From contig NZ_CAMFKW010000030.1 of assembly GCF_945957345.1 (NCBI RefSeq), positions 1 to 64,000 on the forward strand: 64,000 bases of DNA. Direction: 5' to 3'. Under the pieces are notes generated by a model. That model worked only from the letters and a program-made list of their open reading frames with translations. It was not told the DNA's origin and did not search any database. Below, piece by piece: positions 17,259-25,918 of this stretch; positions within the stretch are counted from its first letter, which is position 1, and every line of letters starts with the position of its first letter. A program made the translations under genes and the position numbers. This DNA is from an uncultured Allobosea sp. Lineage in GTDB: Bacteria > Pseudomonadota > Alphaproteobacteria > Rhizobiales > Beijerinckiaceae.

Positions 17259-17926
17259 CGAATACGATCATGGACGAAGACGATGACGCTCCGGCCCCGA
17301 GCTGGCGCCAGCGCCCGAAGCCGGTCGGCTTCGAGACCGCCTACAAGCTCGACGGCGATACGCTGGAAGTCGACCGGACGCGCCGCGTCGACAGCATCCG
17401 GCTCAGCGCGGTCGATCAGGTGCGTTTCGTCTACGCGCCCGGCAATATCTCGTCGAAGGGCTACAAGACGCAGCTCAGACTCAGCGATGGGCGGACCGTG
17501 ACCTTCGGCAACCTGTCCTGGCGCTCGCTCACCGATCTCGACCGCGACGATCCGCGCTATCACCGCTTCGTCACGGCGCTGTCGGCGGCGATCGCGCGGG
17601 CCAATCCGCGCGCCCGCTTCGTCGCCGGGCGGCCGAAGCCGATCTGGCTCGGCGTCGCCGCCGTCGGCGCGCTCTCGCTCCTGATGCTCGCGGCCTTCAC
17701 GCTGCGCGCCTTTCAGCAGGGCGCGACCAATGCCGGCCTGCTCGGCGTCCTGTTGATAGCGGCCTCGTTCTGGCAGGTCTGGCCGCTGGTCAACCTCAAC
17801 CGGCCGCGCGAACTTGCGACCGGCGAGGTGCCGGATAGCCTCGTCCCCGGCGGGACCGGCTATAGCATCGGACCGAAAAGTGGAATCCACTTTTCGGAAA
17901 ACTCCGATGCGATAACAAAGAGATAG
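17255..17926 (+). CDS. Small membrane protein of unknown function with repeat-derived C-terminus
   Basis: Protein of 223 residues from GTG 17255, which overlaps the VWA stop; ATG 17270 is the alternative. Residues 1-130 are polar, with a beta-rich region (VDSIRLSAVDQVRFVYAPG) that looks like a small PH-like fold. Two membrane segments follow: LGVAAVGALSLLMLAAFTL and AGLLGVLLIAASFWQVWPLV. The last 18 residues (GPKSGIHFSENSDAITKR) are encoded by a palindromic intergenic repeat, so the natural C-terminus has probably been replaced or extended. I do not recognise the family. Coupling to the VWA gene suggests a shared task. Confidence 0.75.
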   Translation: MTNTIMDEDDDAPAPSWRQRPKPVGFETAYKLDGDTLEVDRTRRVDSIRLSAVDQVRFVYAPGNISSKGYKTQLRLSDGRTVTFGNLSWRSLTDLDRDDPRYHRFVTALSAAIARANPRARFVAGRPKPIWLGVAAVGALSLLMLAAFTLRAFQQGATNAGLLGVLLIAASFWQVWPLVNLNRPRELATGEVPDSLVPGGTGYSIGPKSGIHFSENSDAITKR

Positions 17927-17966
17927 ATCATCGTTACCGCGCCCTATCGGGCGCGCGATGATCTAT
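17873..17966. repeat. Composite palindromic element overlapping a gene end
   Basis: The left half is a 25-nt perfect palindrome, CCGAAAAGTGGA (17873-17884), A, then TCCACTTTTCGG (17886-17897). The right half is a hairpin with outer stem ATAGATCATCG (17923-17933) and CGATGATCTAT (17956-17966) and inner stem GCGCCC-TATC-GGGCGC. It occupies the whole gap between two convergent genes and supplies the stop codon (17924-17926) of the plus-strand one. The right hairpin could serve as a bidirectional terminator. Sequences like the left half are frequent in Rhizobiales genomes, from memory. Confidence 0.85.
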
Positions 17967-17969
17967 GGC

Positions 17970-18392
17970 TCAGCGGACGACCAGCACCGAGCATTTCGCC
18001 CGGCGTACGATGGCCGAGGCGTTCGAGCCGATGACATAGGCGAGCATGCCCGGCTCATGCGAACCGATGACGATAAGGTCGATGCCGCCCGCGTCCGCCT
18101 CGGCCAGGACCTCGCCATGGACGGAGCCGATCAGCACCTTGGCCGAAACCTGTTCGGCTGGAAGATCGACCTTCGCCGCGATCTCGGCGAGCTTGGCCTC
18201 GGCATCGTCCTGCTGCTCGGAATCGAAGTCGGCGGGCACGAATTCCATATAGGTGACCGGGATCAGCGAGCGGACATAGACCAGACGCACGCGCCCGCCC
18301 GAAATCTTGGCGAAGGACACAGCTGCCGCGATCGCGGGCTTGGCGAGCTCGGCCTCGGCAAGATCTACGGGGACCATGATCGATCTGTACAT
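17970..18392 (-). CDS. Universal stress protein UspA family
   Basis: Single-domain Usp of 140 residues. The start is placed at ATG 18392 (MYRSIMVPVDL) because GGAGG lies seven bases upstream; an in-frame ATG at 18404 would add four residues. The ATP-binding signature is complete: VIGSHEPGML, then GSNASAIVRRAKCSVLVV. It is therefore of the nucleotide-binding class. It stands alone, convergent with the membrane-protein gene and 199 bp from the ferredoxin gene. No FNR/FixK box is evident upstream. Confidence 0.92.
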   Translation of the reverse strand: MYRSIMVPVDLAEAELAKPAIAAAVSFAKISGGRVRLVYVRSLIPVTYMEFVPADFDSEQQDDAEAKLAEIAAKVDLPAEQVSAKVLIGSVHGEVLAEADAGGIDLIVIGSHEPGMLAYVIGSNASAIVRRAKCSVLVVR

Positions 18393-18568
18393 CGCATCCT
18401 CCATGGCATCGGACCGAACAGCGAACGCCGCTTTCGGGCATATCCGATGATATCACACATGCTTAGATCGCTCTTGCGCCCGACAGGACGTGCGGCGATC
18501 TCCGCAGTTGTGCAACCATCATGGAGTTTGCCTGCACCCGCGCCATGATCCAGCGCAAAATGCAGGAT

Positions 18569-18583
18569 GCGGCGCAGCGCCGC
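18569..18583 (-). terminator. Short hairpin after the ferredoxin gene
   Basis: GCGGCG-CAG-CGCCGC lies just below the ferredoxin stop codon. On the minus strand TTTT follows a few bases later, which gives a weak intrinsic terminator. Confidence 0.45.
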
Positions 18584-18591
18584 GTGCGGGA

Positions 18592-18912
18592 TTAACCCTG
18601 ACGCTGAGGCGTACGGACGACGAGCCCGTCGAGATCCTCGCGGACTCTGATCTGGCAGGAGAGGCGCGAGTTCGGACGAACGTCGAAGGCGAAGTCGAGC
18701 ATGTCCTCTTCCATCGGCTCGGCATGGCCCACCGCAGCGGTCCAGGCGTCGTCGACATAGACATGGCAGGTGGCGCAGGCGCAGGCGCCGCCGCATTCCG
18801 CCTCGATCCCGGGAACCGCGTTGCGGATCGCCGCCTCCATCACGGTCGAGCCGACATCCGCCTCGACAGTGCGGCTCTCTCCATGAGCGTCGATGAAGGT
18901 GATGTTCGGCAT
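18592..18912 (-). CDS. 2Fe-2S ferredoxin, adrenodoxin type
   Basis: Ferredoxin of 106 residues, the usual size for bacterial adrenodoxin-like (FdxE/FdxB) proteins that donate electrons to cytochromes P450 or to cluster-assembly and Rieske enzymes. Cluster ligands are visible as C-x5-C-x2-C in [11 protein letters not shown] and the distant Cys in RLSCQI. The partner motif CHVYVDD and the acidic stretch [10 protein letters not shown] fit the interaction surface of the family. Start ATG 18912 is inside a longer open frame that continues upstream but has no support. No reductase or P450 gene lies nearby. Confidence 0.92.
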   Translation of the reverse strand: MPNITFIDAHGESRTVEADVGSTVMEAAIRNAVPGIEAECGGACACATCHVYVDDAWTAAVGHAEPMEEDMLDFAFDVRPNSRLSCQIRVREDLDGLVVRTPQRQG

Positions 18913-18998
18913 GGGGAACTCCGGCGGCACGATCTTCGGCCCCCGCTTAGAGCATTTCAAAGCGGCACGGAACGGGATTTCGCGCCGCAGCCGCCTGC

Positions 18999-19337
18999 TC
19001 AGGCAGCACAATCGAAGCGGGCGATAGCCGCCCTCGCCTCGGCCGCGGCCAGGGCCAAGGCATCGAGCGCGGTCTCGCTCGCCGTCTGCTCGGGGCCGGC
19101 GAGCCCCTCCTCGATGCGGTCGGCGGCCTCGGCGACCTGCCAGGCGCCGATGGCCCGCGCCGCGCCCTTGAGGGTGTGGGCGGCATCCATCCGCGCCTGC
19201 CGGTCGGTGCCGCCATGGATCGCGCGCAGATGCACGACGCATTGCTGGGCGAAGAGCGTGAGCAATTCACGCTCCAGCTCGTGGTCGCCGGCGGTTTGGC
19301 GGGAGAGATAGGCGAAATCGATGGCCTTCTCGGTCAT
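18999..19337 (-). CDS. HPt domain phosphotransfer protein
   Basis: Free-standing histidine phosphotransfer domain of 112 residues from ATG 19337. The phosphorylated histidine is His54 in [13 protein letters not shown], the hallmark H-x-L-K-G-x-x-x-x-x-G motif. The rest is predicted as a four-helix bundle. It would relay phosphate between a hybrid histidine kinase and a response regulator, none of which is encoded here. It is divergent from the giant GPR-like gene across 262 bp, which invites the idea of a cell-cycle role, but that is inference only. Confidence 0.88.
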   Translation of the reverse strand: MTEKAIDFAYLSRQTAGDHELERELLTLFAQQCVVHLRAIHGGTDRQARMDAAHTLKGAARAIGAWQVAEAADRIEEGLAGPEQTASETALDALALAAAEARAAIARFDCAA

Positions 19338-19599
19338 GTCCGGAGCTCTTCGGCAGATGTCATCAAATGGCAGCATGGGCCGGCCTCATGCCCTTCAGGA
19401 AGCGCCCTGATGGTAAACGAGGCGTTAACGACGTTTGTGAATCGCGCAGTCAAATGGGTTTCCAAGGGTCCTGGGGTCCACTACCCTTCCAATTGGTAAA
19501 TGATGGGCGCAGTGTCTCCGTTCACCCGGCCAGAGGCGGCATGGGGCGGCGGAGATCACCGCACGCGCCCATGTTCAGTAGCGTGGCGAGGCGGCAACG

Positions 19600-22500
19600 A
19601 TGAATCGACCCAAGAAGCTCCAGGACCCCACTGAAGCTGCGATGTCGGCAATCGAAGAGGCGCTTCGGCTCGACCAGCCCAAGGACGGCGCCGAGACGCC
19701 GGTCGAGACCGAGCCGCGGCTGCCCGCGACCAGCGAGAACGACCTGAAGCTCGAGCTGCCGCGCGTCGAGCCAGCCCCGGCCTCGCCCCCGCCCGCGCCT
19801 GCCGCTCCCGCCCAGCAGCAGGCCGCCGCGCCCCGCGCCGCGATCGCGCCCGATACCAGCCGCGTCGCCAATGACGACCGCCGGGATTCGAGCTCGCTGG
19901 TCCAGGCCTTCGCTGTGCGCCCGTCGCGCAAGCCCTATTGGTTCGCAGCGCTCGCCTCGCTCGCCTGGCTCGGCGGCGCCGCCTTCGTCCTGCTCGGCCG
20001 CTACGGCTCGTTCAGCAACGGCCTGCCCGAGCCCGTCGCCAGCTTCGGCATCGGCGAATGGACGCTGCTCGCGCTCTCGATCGGCGCGCCGGTCGTGTTC
20101 TTCTTCGTCCTGGCGGCGCTCTATCGCCGCACCCAGGAGATGCGCCTGATCTCGCGCGCCATGACCGAGGTCGCGCTGCGACTGGCCGAACCCGAGGTCG
20201 CCGGCGCCGATTCCGTGCTGTCGCTCAGCCAAACCATCCGACGCGAGGTCGCCGCCATGGGCGACGGCATCGAGCGCGCCGTGGCGCGCGCCGGCGAGCT
20301 GGAAACCATCGTCCGCGGCGAAATCTCGACGCTGGAACGCGCCTATGCCGATAACGAGATCCGTCTGCGCTCGCTGATCGACGAGCTCGTCACCCAGCGC
20401 GAGGCCGTGGTCGGCAATGCCGAGCGCGTCAAGCTCGCCATCAGCGGCGCCCATGACGGGCTCGCCAAGGACCTCGACAGCGCCAGCCGCACCATCGCGG
20501 AAGCGGTCTCGCAGGCCGGCGACCGCGTCACCGGCTCTCTCGGCGCCAAGGGCGACCAGATCACGCAGGCGCTCGGCCGCGCCGGCGAGAAGATGATCGA
20601 GGAGATCAGCGGCCGCAGCCACGACCTCGTGGAGCGCCTGCAGATCACCTCCGGCGAGGTGTCCGAGCGCCTGGCCGGCGCCAGCGGCAACCTGTCGGAC
20701 ATGCTCGACGGCCGTGCCAAGGAGATCGCGAGCTCGCTGGAGCGTACCGGCGCGGTCCTCACCGAGGGCCTAACCGCCGGCGCCCAGGACGTCACGCGCG
20801 CCATCAGCGAGACCGGCAACCAGGTCGCCGAGACGCTGACCGGCCGCGTCGAGACCGTCAACGAACTGCTCAAGAACACCGGCGAGACGCTCGCCCGCGA
20901 CATCTCGGCCCGCGGCACGGAAGCGGCCGAGCGATTCGAGGTCAGCAGCCGCAACATGGTCGCGCTGATCGAGAGCCAAAGCGAGGCCCTGCAGGCACGT
21001 CTTGCCGAGTCGGGCGAAGCGCTGCGTAGCGCGCTTTCCGACGAAGGCGAGAGCGTCACCACCCGCCTCGCCGAGGTCGGACGCGGGGTCAACAGCCTGC
21101 TCGTCCGCCAGAACGAGGCTATCGCCAACCGCCTGACCGAGGTCGGCGAGAGCGTCCACGGCCTGATCGGCACGCATGGCGACACGCTGGTCAGCCGCCT
21201 CAACGAGACCGCCCGCACCGTCGACGACGTGCTGCGCGAGCGCAGCGAGGCGATCATCCTGCGCGTCAACGATGCCAGCCAATCGCTCAGCGAATCCGTC
21301 GCGCAACATGGCGACACCCTCACCGGCCGCATCACCGATGTCGCGGGCCAGGTGAACGGGCTCTTCACCGACCAGGGCAGCAAGCTCGTCGACCGTCTCA
21401 ACGAAACCGGCCAGACCGTCCACACCCTGCTCGACCAGCAGGCCGAGAAGCTCGTCGGCCGCGTCTCCACCGCCGGCAACGAGCTTGCCGACCTGGTCGG
21501 CCAGCAGAGCGACGGCGTCGTCGAGCGCGTCGCCGAAGCCGGCCGCACCCTCGCCAACCTGATGGGCGAGCACAGCGACGCCACGGTCGCGCGCGTCTCC
21601 AATGCCGGCGCCGATGTCGCCAAGCTCCTGTCGGAGCGCAGCGAGGCGCTGGTCTCCAGCGTTTCGGGCGCCGTCAACACCGTCGAGACGCGCTTGCGCG
21701 ACGAGAGCGAGCTGCTCGTCAGCCGCCTGACGCAGGCCGGCCAGGAGGTCGGCGTCATCGTCGGCAACGAGAGCGAGCGCCTGATCACCGGCCTCTCCGA
21801 GACCGGCATGCGCGTCAGCGCCCTGCTCGAGGAGCAGGCCGGCGCGATGACCGTGAAGGTTTCGCAGGCCGGGCTCGAGATCAAGGACCTGCTCGGCAAC
21901 GAGAGCCAGGCACTGGCCAGCCGCGTCGCCGATGTCGGCCGCTCGGTGCACGGCATCCTGGCGGAGCGCTCGAACGCGCTGATCACCCGCCTCGCCGAGA
22001 CCGGCGCGAACATCGACCAACAGCTCGACGAGCGCGGCACGACGCTCGCTGCCCATGTCACCGGCAGCATCGAGGCGGCGAAGAGCGCCCTCGAACAGCA
22101 GCAGACCGGCTTCCTCGCCAGCATCGGCGACACGGCCGAGAAAGTTGGCGCCCTGCTCGGCGAGCAGCGCGAGACCATGGTGCGCGACCTCGTCAGCACC
22201 GGCCGCGAGGTCCATACCCTGCTCGGCGAGCAGAGCGAGGATCTGGCGCGCCGCATGACCGAGGCGACCCGCACCCTTACCGAGACGATCAATGTCGACG
22301 GCCGCCATGTTGCCGACCGCGTCGCCGAAGCGACGCAAGGGTTGCGCGACACCTTCACCGTCCATGCCGAGGACGCCCGCACCATGCTCGCCGGCACCGG
22401 CCGCGAGATCGTGATGGCGCTGACCCAGCAGGGCGGGCGCGTCAACGAGGCGCTCTCGGCCAACGCCGAGTCCATGCTGCGTTCGGTCGAAGGCCGTGCG

Positions 22501-25500
22501 CAGGCGCTGAACGAGGCGCTGGCACTGCGCCACGACGCGCTGACCAAGCTCTTCGACGAGCGCGGGCATGAGATCGAGGCTGCGCTCGGCGGGCGCCTGG
22601 CGGCGTTCTCCGCGCTGTTCGATACCCAGGGCCGCGATGTCGAGAACGCGCTTGCCGCGCGCCTCGGCGCCTTCGAGGACCTGATCGTCAACCAGGGCGG
22701 CACGCTCACCGCCAAGATCTCCGGCGATGCGCAACAGCTCACCGCCGCGCTCCATGCCGGCATCGCGCAGGTCGAGAAGCTGATTTCCGAAGACAGCGTC
22801 GTGCTGGCCGACAAGGCCGGCTCCCGCGCGCTGGAAGCGGCCGAGCTGCTCGCCAGCCGCACCCGCGAGGCGGCGGAAGCAATGGAGAGCCAGATCAAGC
22901 TGTTCGAGGACCGTTCGGGCGCCAAGAGCGCCGAGATCGCCGGCACGCTCGACAGCCTGATCGCCCGTATCGACGGCAGCCTGGGCTCGCGCGCCACCGC
23001 CCTCAACGAGGCGCTGGTCGAGCGCACGGTCGATATCGCCCGCGTGCTGGCCGAAGGCGGGCGCGAGGTCACCAAGGCGCTCGCGGCCAAGGCCGACGAG
23101 ATCGGCGAGGTCGTCACCTCCAAGAGCGAGTCGCTTACCCGCACGCTCAGCGACAAGGCCGACACGATCAACGCGACGCTGGGCGGCCGCGCCCTCCAGA
23201 TCGCCGATACGCTTGACCAGAGCGTCGCGCGTTTCGAGGAACGCGTCGTCGGCCGGCTCGACACCGTCTCGCACACGCTCGATACCCGTGGCGACGAAAT
23301 CGCCACCACGCTGCAGGGCCGTTCGGAAGCCATTGCTGCCCTGCTCGCCGAACGGGCGCAGGAACTGCGCGCCCTGTTCGACGACCAGGGCGGCGGCATG
23401 GTCTCGGCGCTCGCCGGCCAGAGCGAGGCCATCGCGGCCGCACTCACCGAGCGCGCCGAGCAGTTGCGCACCCTGTTCGACGATCGCGGGCTCGGCATCG
23501 TTGCCGCGCTCGGCCGTCGTGGCGACGCCATCTCGGGCGCGCTCGACCAGCGCGCCGAGCAATTGCGCGCGATCTTCGAGGGCCAGGGCGCCGGCATCGT
23601 CACCGCGCTGGAGCGCCAGGGCACGGCGATCGCCAATTCGCTGGACGAGCGGACGGACGCCATGCGCGCCGCCTTCGACGCCAAGGGCCACGGCCTCGTC
23701 GAATTGCTCGGCCGCCAGGGCGATACGATCACCCAGTCGCTCGACGAGCGCGTGGAGACTCTGCGCACCGTGTTCGATGCCAAGGGCCATAGTCTCGTCG
23801 CTGCTCTCGGGGAGCAGGGCGCGAGCTTCACCCAGGCGGTCGACGAGCGTGTGGACGCCCTGCGCACCGTGTTCAACGCCAAGGGCAACGGTCTCGTCGC
23901 GGCGCTCGGACAGCAGGGCGAGACCTTCACCCAGGCGGTCGACGAGCGCGTCGAGGCCCTGCGTGCCGTGTTCGACGCCAGGAGCAACGGTGCCGTCGAG
24001 GCGCTGAACGAGCGCGGCGAAGCGCTGGCCAACGAGTTCGCCTCGGTCGGCGAGACTGTGGTGCGCGCGCTCGAAAGCCGCGGCAACGCCATCGTCGCCG
24101 GTCTGCGCGACCGTGGCGCGGCCATCACCAACGCGGTCGAGGCCTCGTCCAACGCGCTGCGCGAGACGCTCGAATCCGGCTCGCGTCAGTCGATCGACGC
24201 CCTGGTCGGCACCAACGAGCAGCTCCGTGAAGAGCTCGGCGGCATGCTGGGGCGCCTCGGCGAAGCCAACAAGCTAATGCAGCAGATCGTCAACGGAGCG
24301 AACAAGAACCTCGCCGCCGTCGAGAGCAGCCTGTCGACCCGCGTCGGCGAATTGCAGAACGTGATCGGCACCGTGATGACCGAGGCCGGCTCGGCCTCGC
24401 AGCAGGTCACGGCGCAGATCGCGGAGCTGAAGAGCTTCTCGGAAGGCACGCTGCGCGAGACTGCGGCGCTGATCGGCCAGCTCGACGATCGCGGCACCTC
24501 GCTGAACGAGGTGACCCAGGCCAGCAGCGCGGCGCTCAACGCCGTCGCCGGCCGGCTGGAGCAGATCGAAAGCCGCGTCGGCAAGGCGCTCTCCGAGCGC
24601 CGCGAGGCGCTGGAGCAGCTGCATGGGCTGATCGCCAATCGGACCGACGATGTCGAAACGATCACCCGCTCCTTCGCCTCGCTGATCGACGACTCGCTCA
24701 GCACGGCCGAGGCACGCGCCCGCCAGATCGGCACAGTCCTTTCCGACTCGGCGGAATCGACCACGAACGCCATCGCCCAGCAGTTCGAGACGATCCGCTC
24801 CGCCACCGGCCAGGAGCGCGAGCGCACGGCGGAAGCCCTGCGCGCGGCCTATGCCCAGGTCTCGACCGAGATCGGCGGCGAGATCGCCAAGGTGACCGAG
24901 CGCTTCCAGAAGGCGGCGCAGGACATGCGCGGCATCACCGGCGACATCCAGCGCGAGCTGGAAGCGACCCGCGCCGAACTGAAGCGCGGCGTGCTCGAAC
25001 TGCCGGTGGAAGCGCAGGAATCGACCTCGGCCATGCGTCGGGTCGTCGCCGAGCAGATCAAGGCGCTGAATGACCTCACGGAGATCGTGACACGGGCCGG
25101 CCGCCGCGGCGACGTCTCGATGCCGATCGACCATGTCGCCAGCCGCCGGCCTGTCGCGGCTGTGGCTGTCGCCGCCCCTGCCCCGGTGGCCCCGGCCCGG
25201 CCTGCCCAGGCGTTCACGCCGACTCCGCAGCCCGCCCCGGTCGCGGAGGAGCCGCTGCTGCGGCCGTCGATCGATGCCGCGGCGAGCGAGCCCGAGCAGC
25301 CTGCTGCTTCGCGCCCGAACGTCCGGATCGAGACCGCGACCGCGCCGACCCGCCCGGCACCCGTGCAGGAGACGCCGCGCCGCCAGCCGGAGCCGGCTGC
25401 GCAGCAGCAGCCAGCCAAGTCGGGCTGGCTCTCGGACCTGCTGACCCGCGCCTCCCGCGAGGACAAGCAGCCGGAGCCGAGCAAGCCGACGACGCATTCG

Positions 25501-25839
25501 ATCGAGAAGCTCGATTCGCTCTCCGTCGATATCGCGCGGATGATCGACCATGACGCCGCCGTCGAGTTGTGGGACCGCTACAAGCGCGGCGAGCGCAACG
25601 TCTTCACCCGCCGGCTCTACACGCTGCAGGGCCAGCAGACCTTCGACGAGATGCGTCGCAAGTATCGCCGCGATCCCGAATTCAAGGACACGGTCGACCG
25701 CTATATCGACGAGTTCGAGCGCCTGCTCGGCGAAGCCGCCAAGGACGACCGGGACTCGATGGTGGCCAAGACCTACCTGACCTCGGAAACCGGCAAGGTC
25801 TATACGATGCTGGCCCATGCCAGCGGCCGCTTCGAGTAA
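19600..25839 (+). CDS. gpr: Giant GPR/RgsE-like polar growth ring protein
   Basis: Protein of 2079 residues. Residues 1-110 are polar and proline/alanine-rich. Two membrane segments follow at about 113-133 and 154-174, then roughly 1,600 residues of alpha-helical repeats, a Pro/Ala-rich linker (about 1850-1950) and a conserved C-terminal domain (IARMIDHDAAVELWDRYKR, VFTRRLYTLQGQQTF). Size, topology, apolipoprotein-like repeats and this C-terminal domain fit the Growth Pole Ring protein of Agrobacterium (RgsE in Sinorhizobium). That protein anchors the ring organising unipolar growth in Rhizobiales. Two repeat lengths are seen: 22 residues around 496-700 and 33 residues around 1234-1530. The gene is monocistronic, with its own terminator. 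The assignment is from remembered family features. Confidence 0.82.
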   Translation: MNRPKKLQDPTEAAMSAIEEALRLDQPKDGAETPVETEPRLPATSENDLKLELPRVEPAPASPPPAPAAPAQQQAAAPRAAIAPDTSRVANDDRRDSSSLVQAFAVRPSRKPYWFAALASLAWLGGAAFVLLGRYGSFSNGLPEPVASFGIGEWTLLALSIGAPVVFFFVLAALYRRTQEMRLISRAMTEVALRLAEPEVAGADSVLSLSQTIRREVAAMGDGIERAVARAGELETIVRGEISTLERAYADNEIRLRSLIDELVTQREAVVGNAERVKLAISGAHDGLAKDLDSASRTIAEAVSQAGDRVTGSLGAKGDQITQALGRAGEKMIEEISGRSHDLVERLQITSGEVSERLAGASGNLSDMLDGRAKEIASSLERTGAVLTEGLTAGAQDVTRAISETGNQVAETLTGRVETVNELLKNTGETLARDISARGTEAAERFEVSSRNMVALIESQSEALQARLAESGEALRSALSDEGESVTTRLAEVGRGVNSLLVRQNEAIANRLTEVGESVHGLIGTHGDTLVSRLNETARTVDDVLRERSEAIILRVNDASQSLSESVAQHGDTLTGRITDVAGQVNGLFTDQGSKLVDRLNETGQTVHTLLDQQAEKLVGRVSTAGNELADLVGQQSDGVVERVAEAGRTLANLMGEHSDATVARVSNAGADVAKLLSERSEALVSSVSGAVNTVETRLRDESELLVSRLTQAGQEVGVIVGNESERLITGLSETGMRVSALLEEQAGAMTVKVSQAGLEIKDLLGNESQALASRVADVGRSVHGILAERSNALITRLAETGANIDQQLDERGTTLAAHVTGSIEAAKSALEQQQTGFLASIGDTAEKVGALLGEQRETMVRDLVSTGREVHTLLGEQSEDLARRMTEATRTLTETINVDGRHVADRVAEATQGLRDTFTVHAEDARTMLAGTGREIVMALTQQGGRVNEALSANAESMLRSVEGRAQALNEALALRHDALTKLFDERGHEIEAALGGRLAAFSALFDTQGRDVENALAARLGAFEDLIVNQGGTLTAKISGDAQQLTAALHAGIAQVEKLISEDSVVLADKAGSRALEAAELLASRTREAAEAMESQIKLFEDRSGAKSAEIAGTLDSLIARIDGSLGSRATALNEALVERTVDIARVLAEGGREVTKALAAKADEIGEVVTSKSESLTRTLSDKADTINATLGGRALQIADTLDQSVARFEERVVGRLDTVSHTLDTRGDEIATTLQGRSEAIAALLAERAQELRALFDDQGGGMVSALAGQSEAIAAALTERAEQLRTLFDDRGLGIVAALGRRGDAISGALDQRAEQLRAIFEGQGAGIVTALERQGTAIANSLDERTDAMRAAFDAKGHGLVELLGRQGDTITQSLDERVETLRTVFDAKGHSLVAALGEQGASFTQAVDERVDALRTVFNAKGNGLVAALGQQGETFTQAVDERVEALRAVFDARSNGAVEALNERGEALANEFASVGETVVRALESRGNAIVAGLRDRGAAITNAVEASSNALRETLESGSRQSIDALVGTNEQLREELGGMLGRLGEANKLMQQIVNGANKNLAAVESSLSTRVGELQNVIGTVMTEAGSASQQVTAQIAELKSFSEGTLRETAALIGQLDDRGTSLNEVTQASSAALNAVAGRLEQIESRVGKALSERREALEQLHGLIANRTDDVETITRSFASLIDDSLSTAEARARQIGTVLSDSAESTTNAIAQQFETIRSATGQERERTAEALRAAYAQVSTEIGGEIAKVTERFQKAAQDMRGITGDIQRELEATRAELKRGVLELPVEAQESTSAMRRVVAEQIKALNDLTEIVTRAGRRGDVSMPIDHVASRRPVAAVAVAAPAPVAPARPAQAFTPTPQPAPVAEEPLLRPSIDAAASEPEQPAASRPNVRIETATAPTRPAPVQETPRRQPEPAAQQQPAKSGWLSDLLTRASREDKQPEPSKPTTHSIEKLDSLSVDIARMIDHDAAVELWDRYKRGERNVFTRRLYTLQGQQTFDEMRRKYRRDPEFKDTVDRYIDEFERLLGEAAKDDRDSMVAKTYLTSETGKVYTMLAHASGRFE
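23299..24190 (+). repeat. In-frame 99-bp tandem array inside the GPR-like gene
   Basis: The same codon position (Ile/Leu/Met-Val/Ala before the A-L-x-x-x-G motif) recurs at 23299, 23398, 23497, 23596, 23695, 23794, 23893, 23992 and 24091, exactly 99 bp apart, giving nine 33-residue units. The units starting 23695, 23794 and 23893 are the most alike and share long identical DNA stretches such as TTCACCCAGGCGGTCGACGA. This indicates recent duplication or gene conversion. Each unit is three 11-residue helical turns, as expected for a hendecad coiled coil. Confidence 0.92.
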
Positions 25840-25865
25840 GCGCTGCGCCGCTCGGCTGAAATGAG

Positions 25866-25897
25866 AAAGGCCGCCCGTGAGGGCGGCCTTTGCTTTT
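25866..25897 (+). terminator. Intrinsic terminator of the GPR-like gene
   Basis: AAAGGCCGCCC (25866-25876), GTGA loop, GGGCGGCCTTT (25881-25891), then GCTTTT. It lies 27 bp after the stop codon, with a strong GC stem and U-rich tail. Confidence 0.92.
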
Positions 25898-25918
25898 GAT
25901 GGGCCGCCGCGTGCCTAC

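Noticed and set aside
19411..19430. TAAACGAGGCGTTAACG as a CtrA-binding site before the GPR-like gene
   Set aside because: The spacing between the two half-sites does not fit TTAA-N7-TTAA, and only one half is exact. A CtrA link would be attractive but is not supported.
20343..24152. A 1269-codon open frame antisense to the GPR-like gene, and a 1006-codon one at 20770-23790
   Set aside because: High GC and periodic helical repeats on the sense strand avoid stop codons in the other frames. The antisense translations are Arg/Ala/Ser-rich with no known domain, and the sense protein has a clear family.
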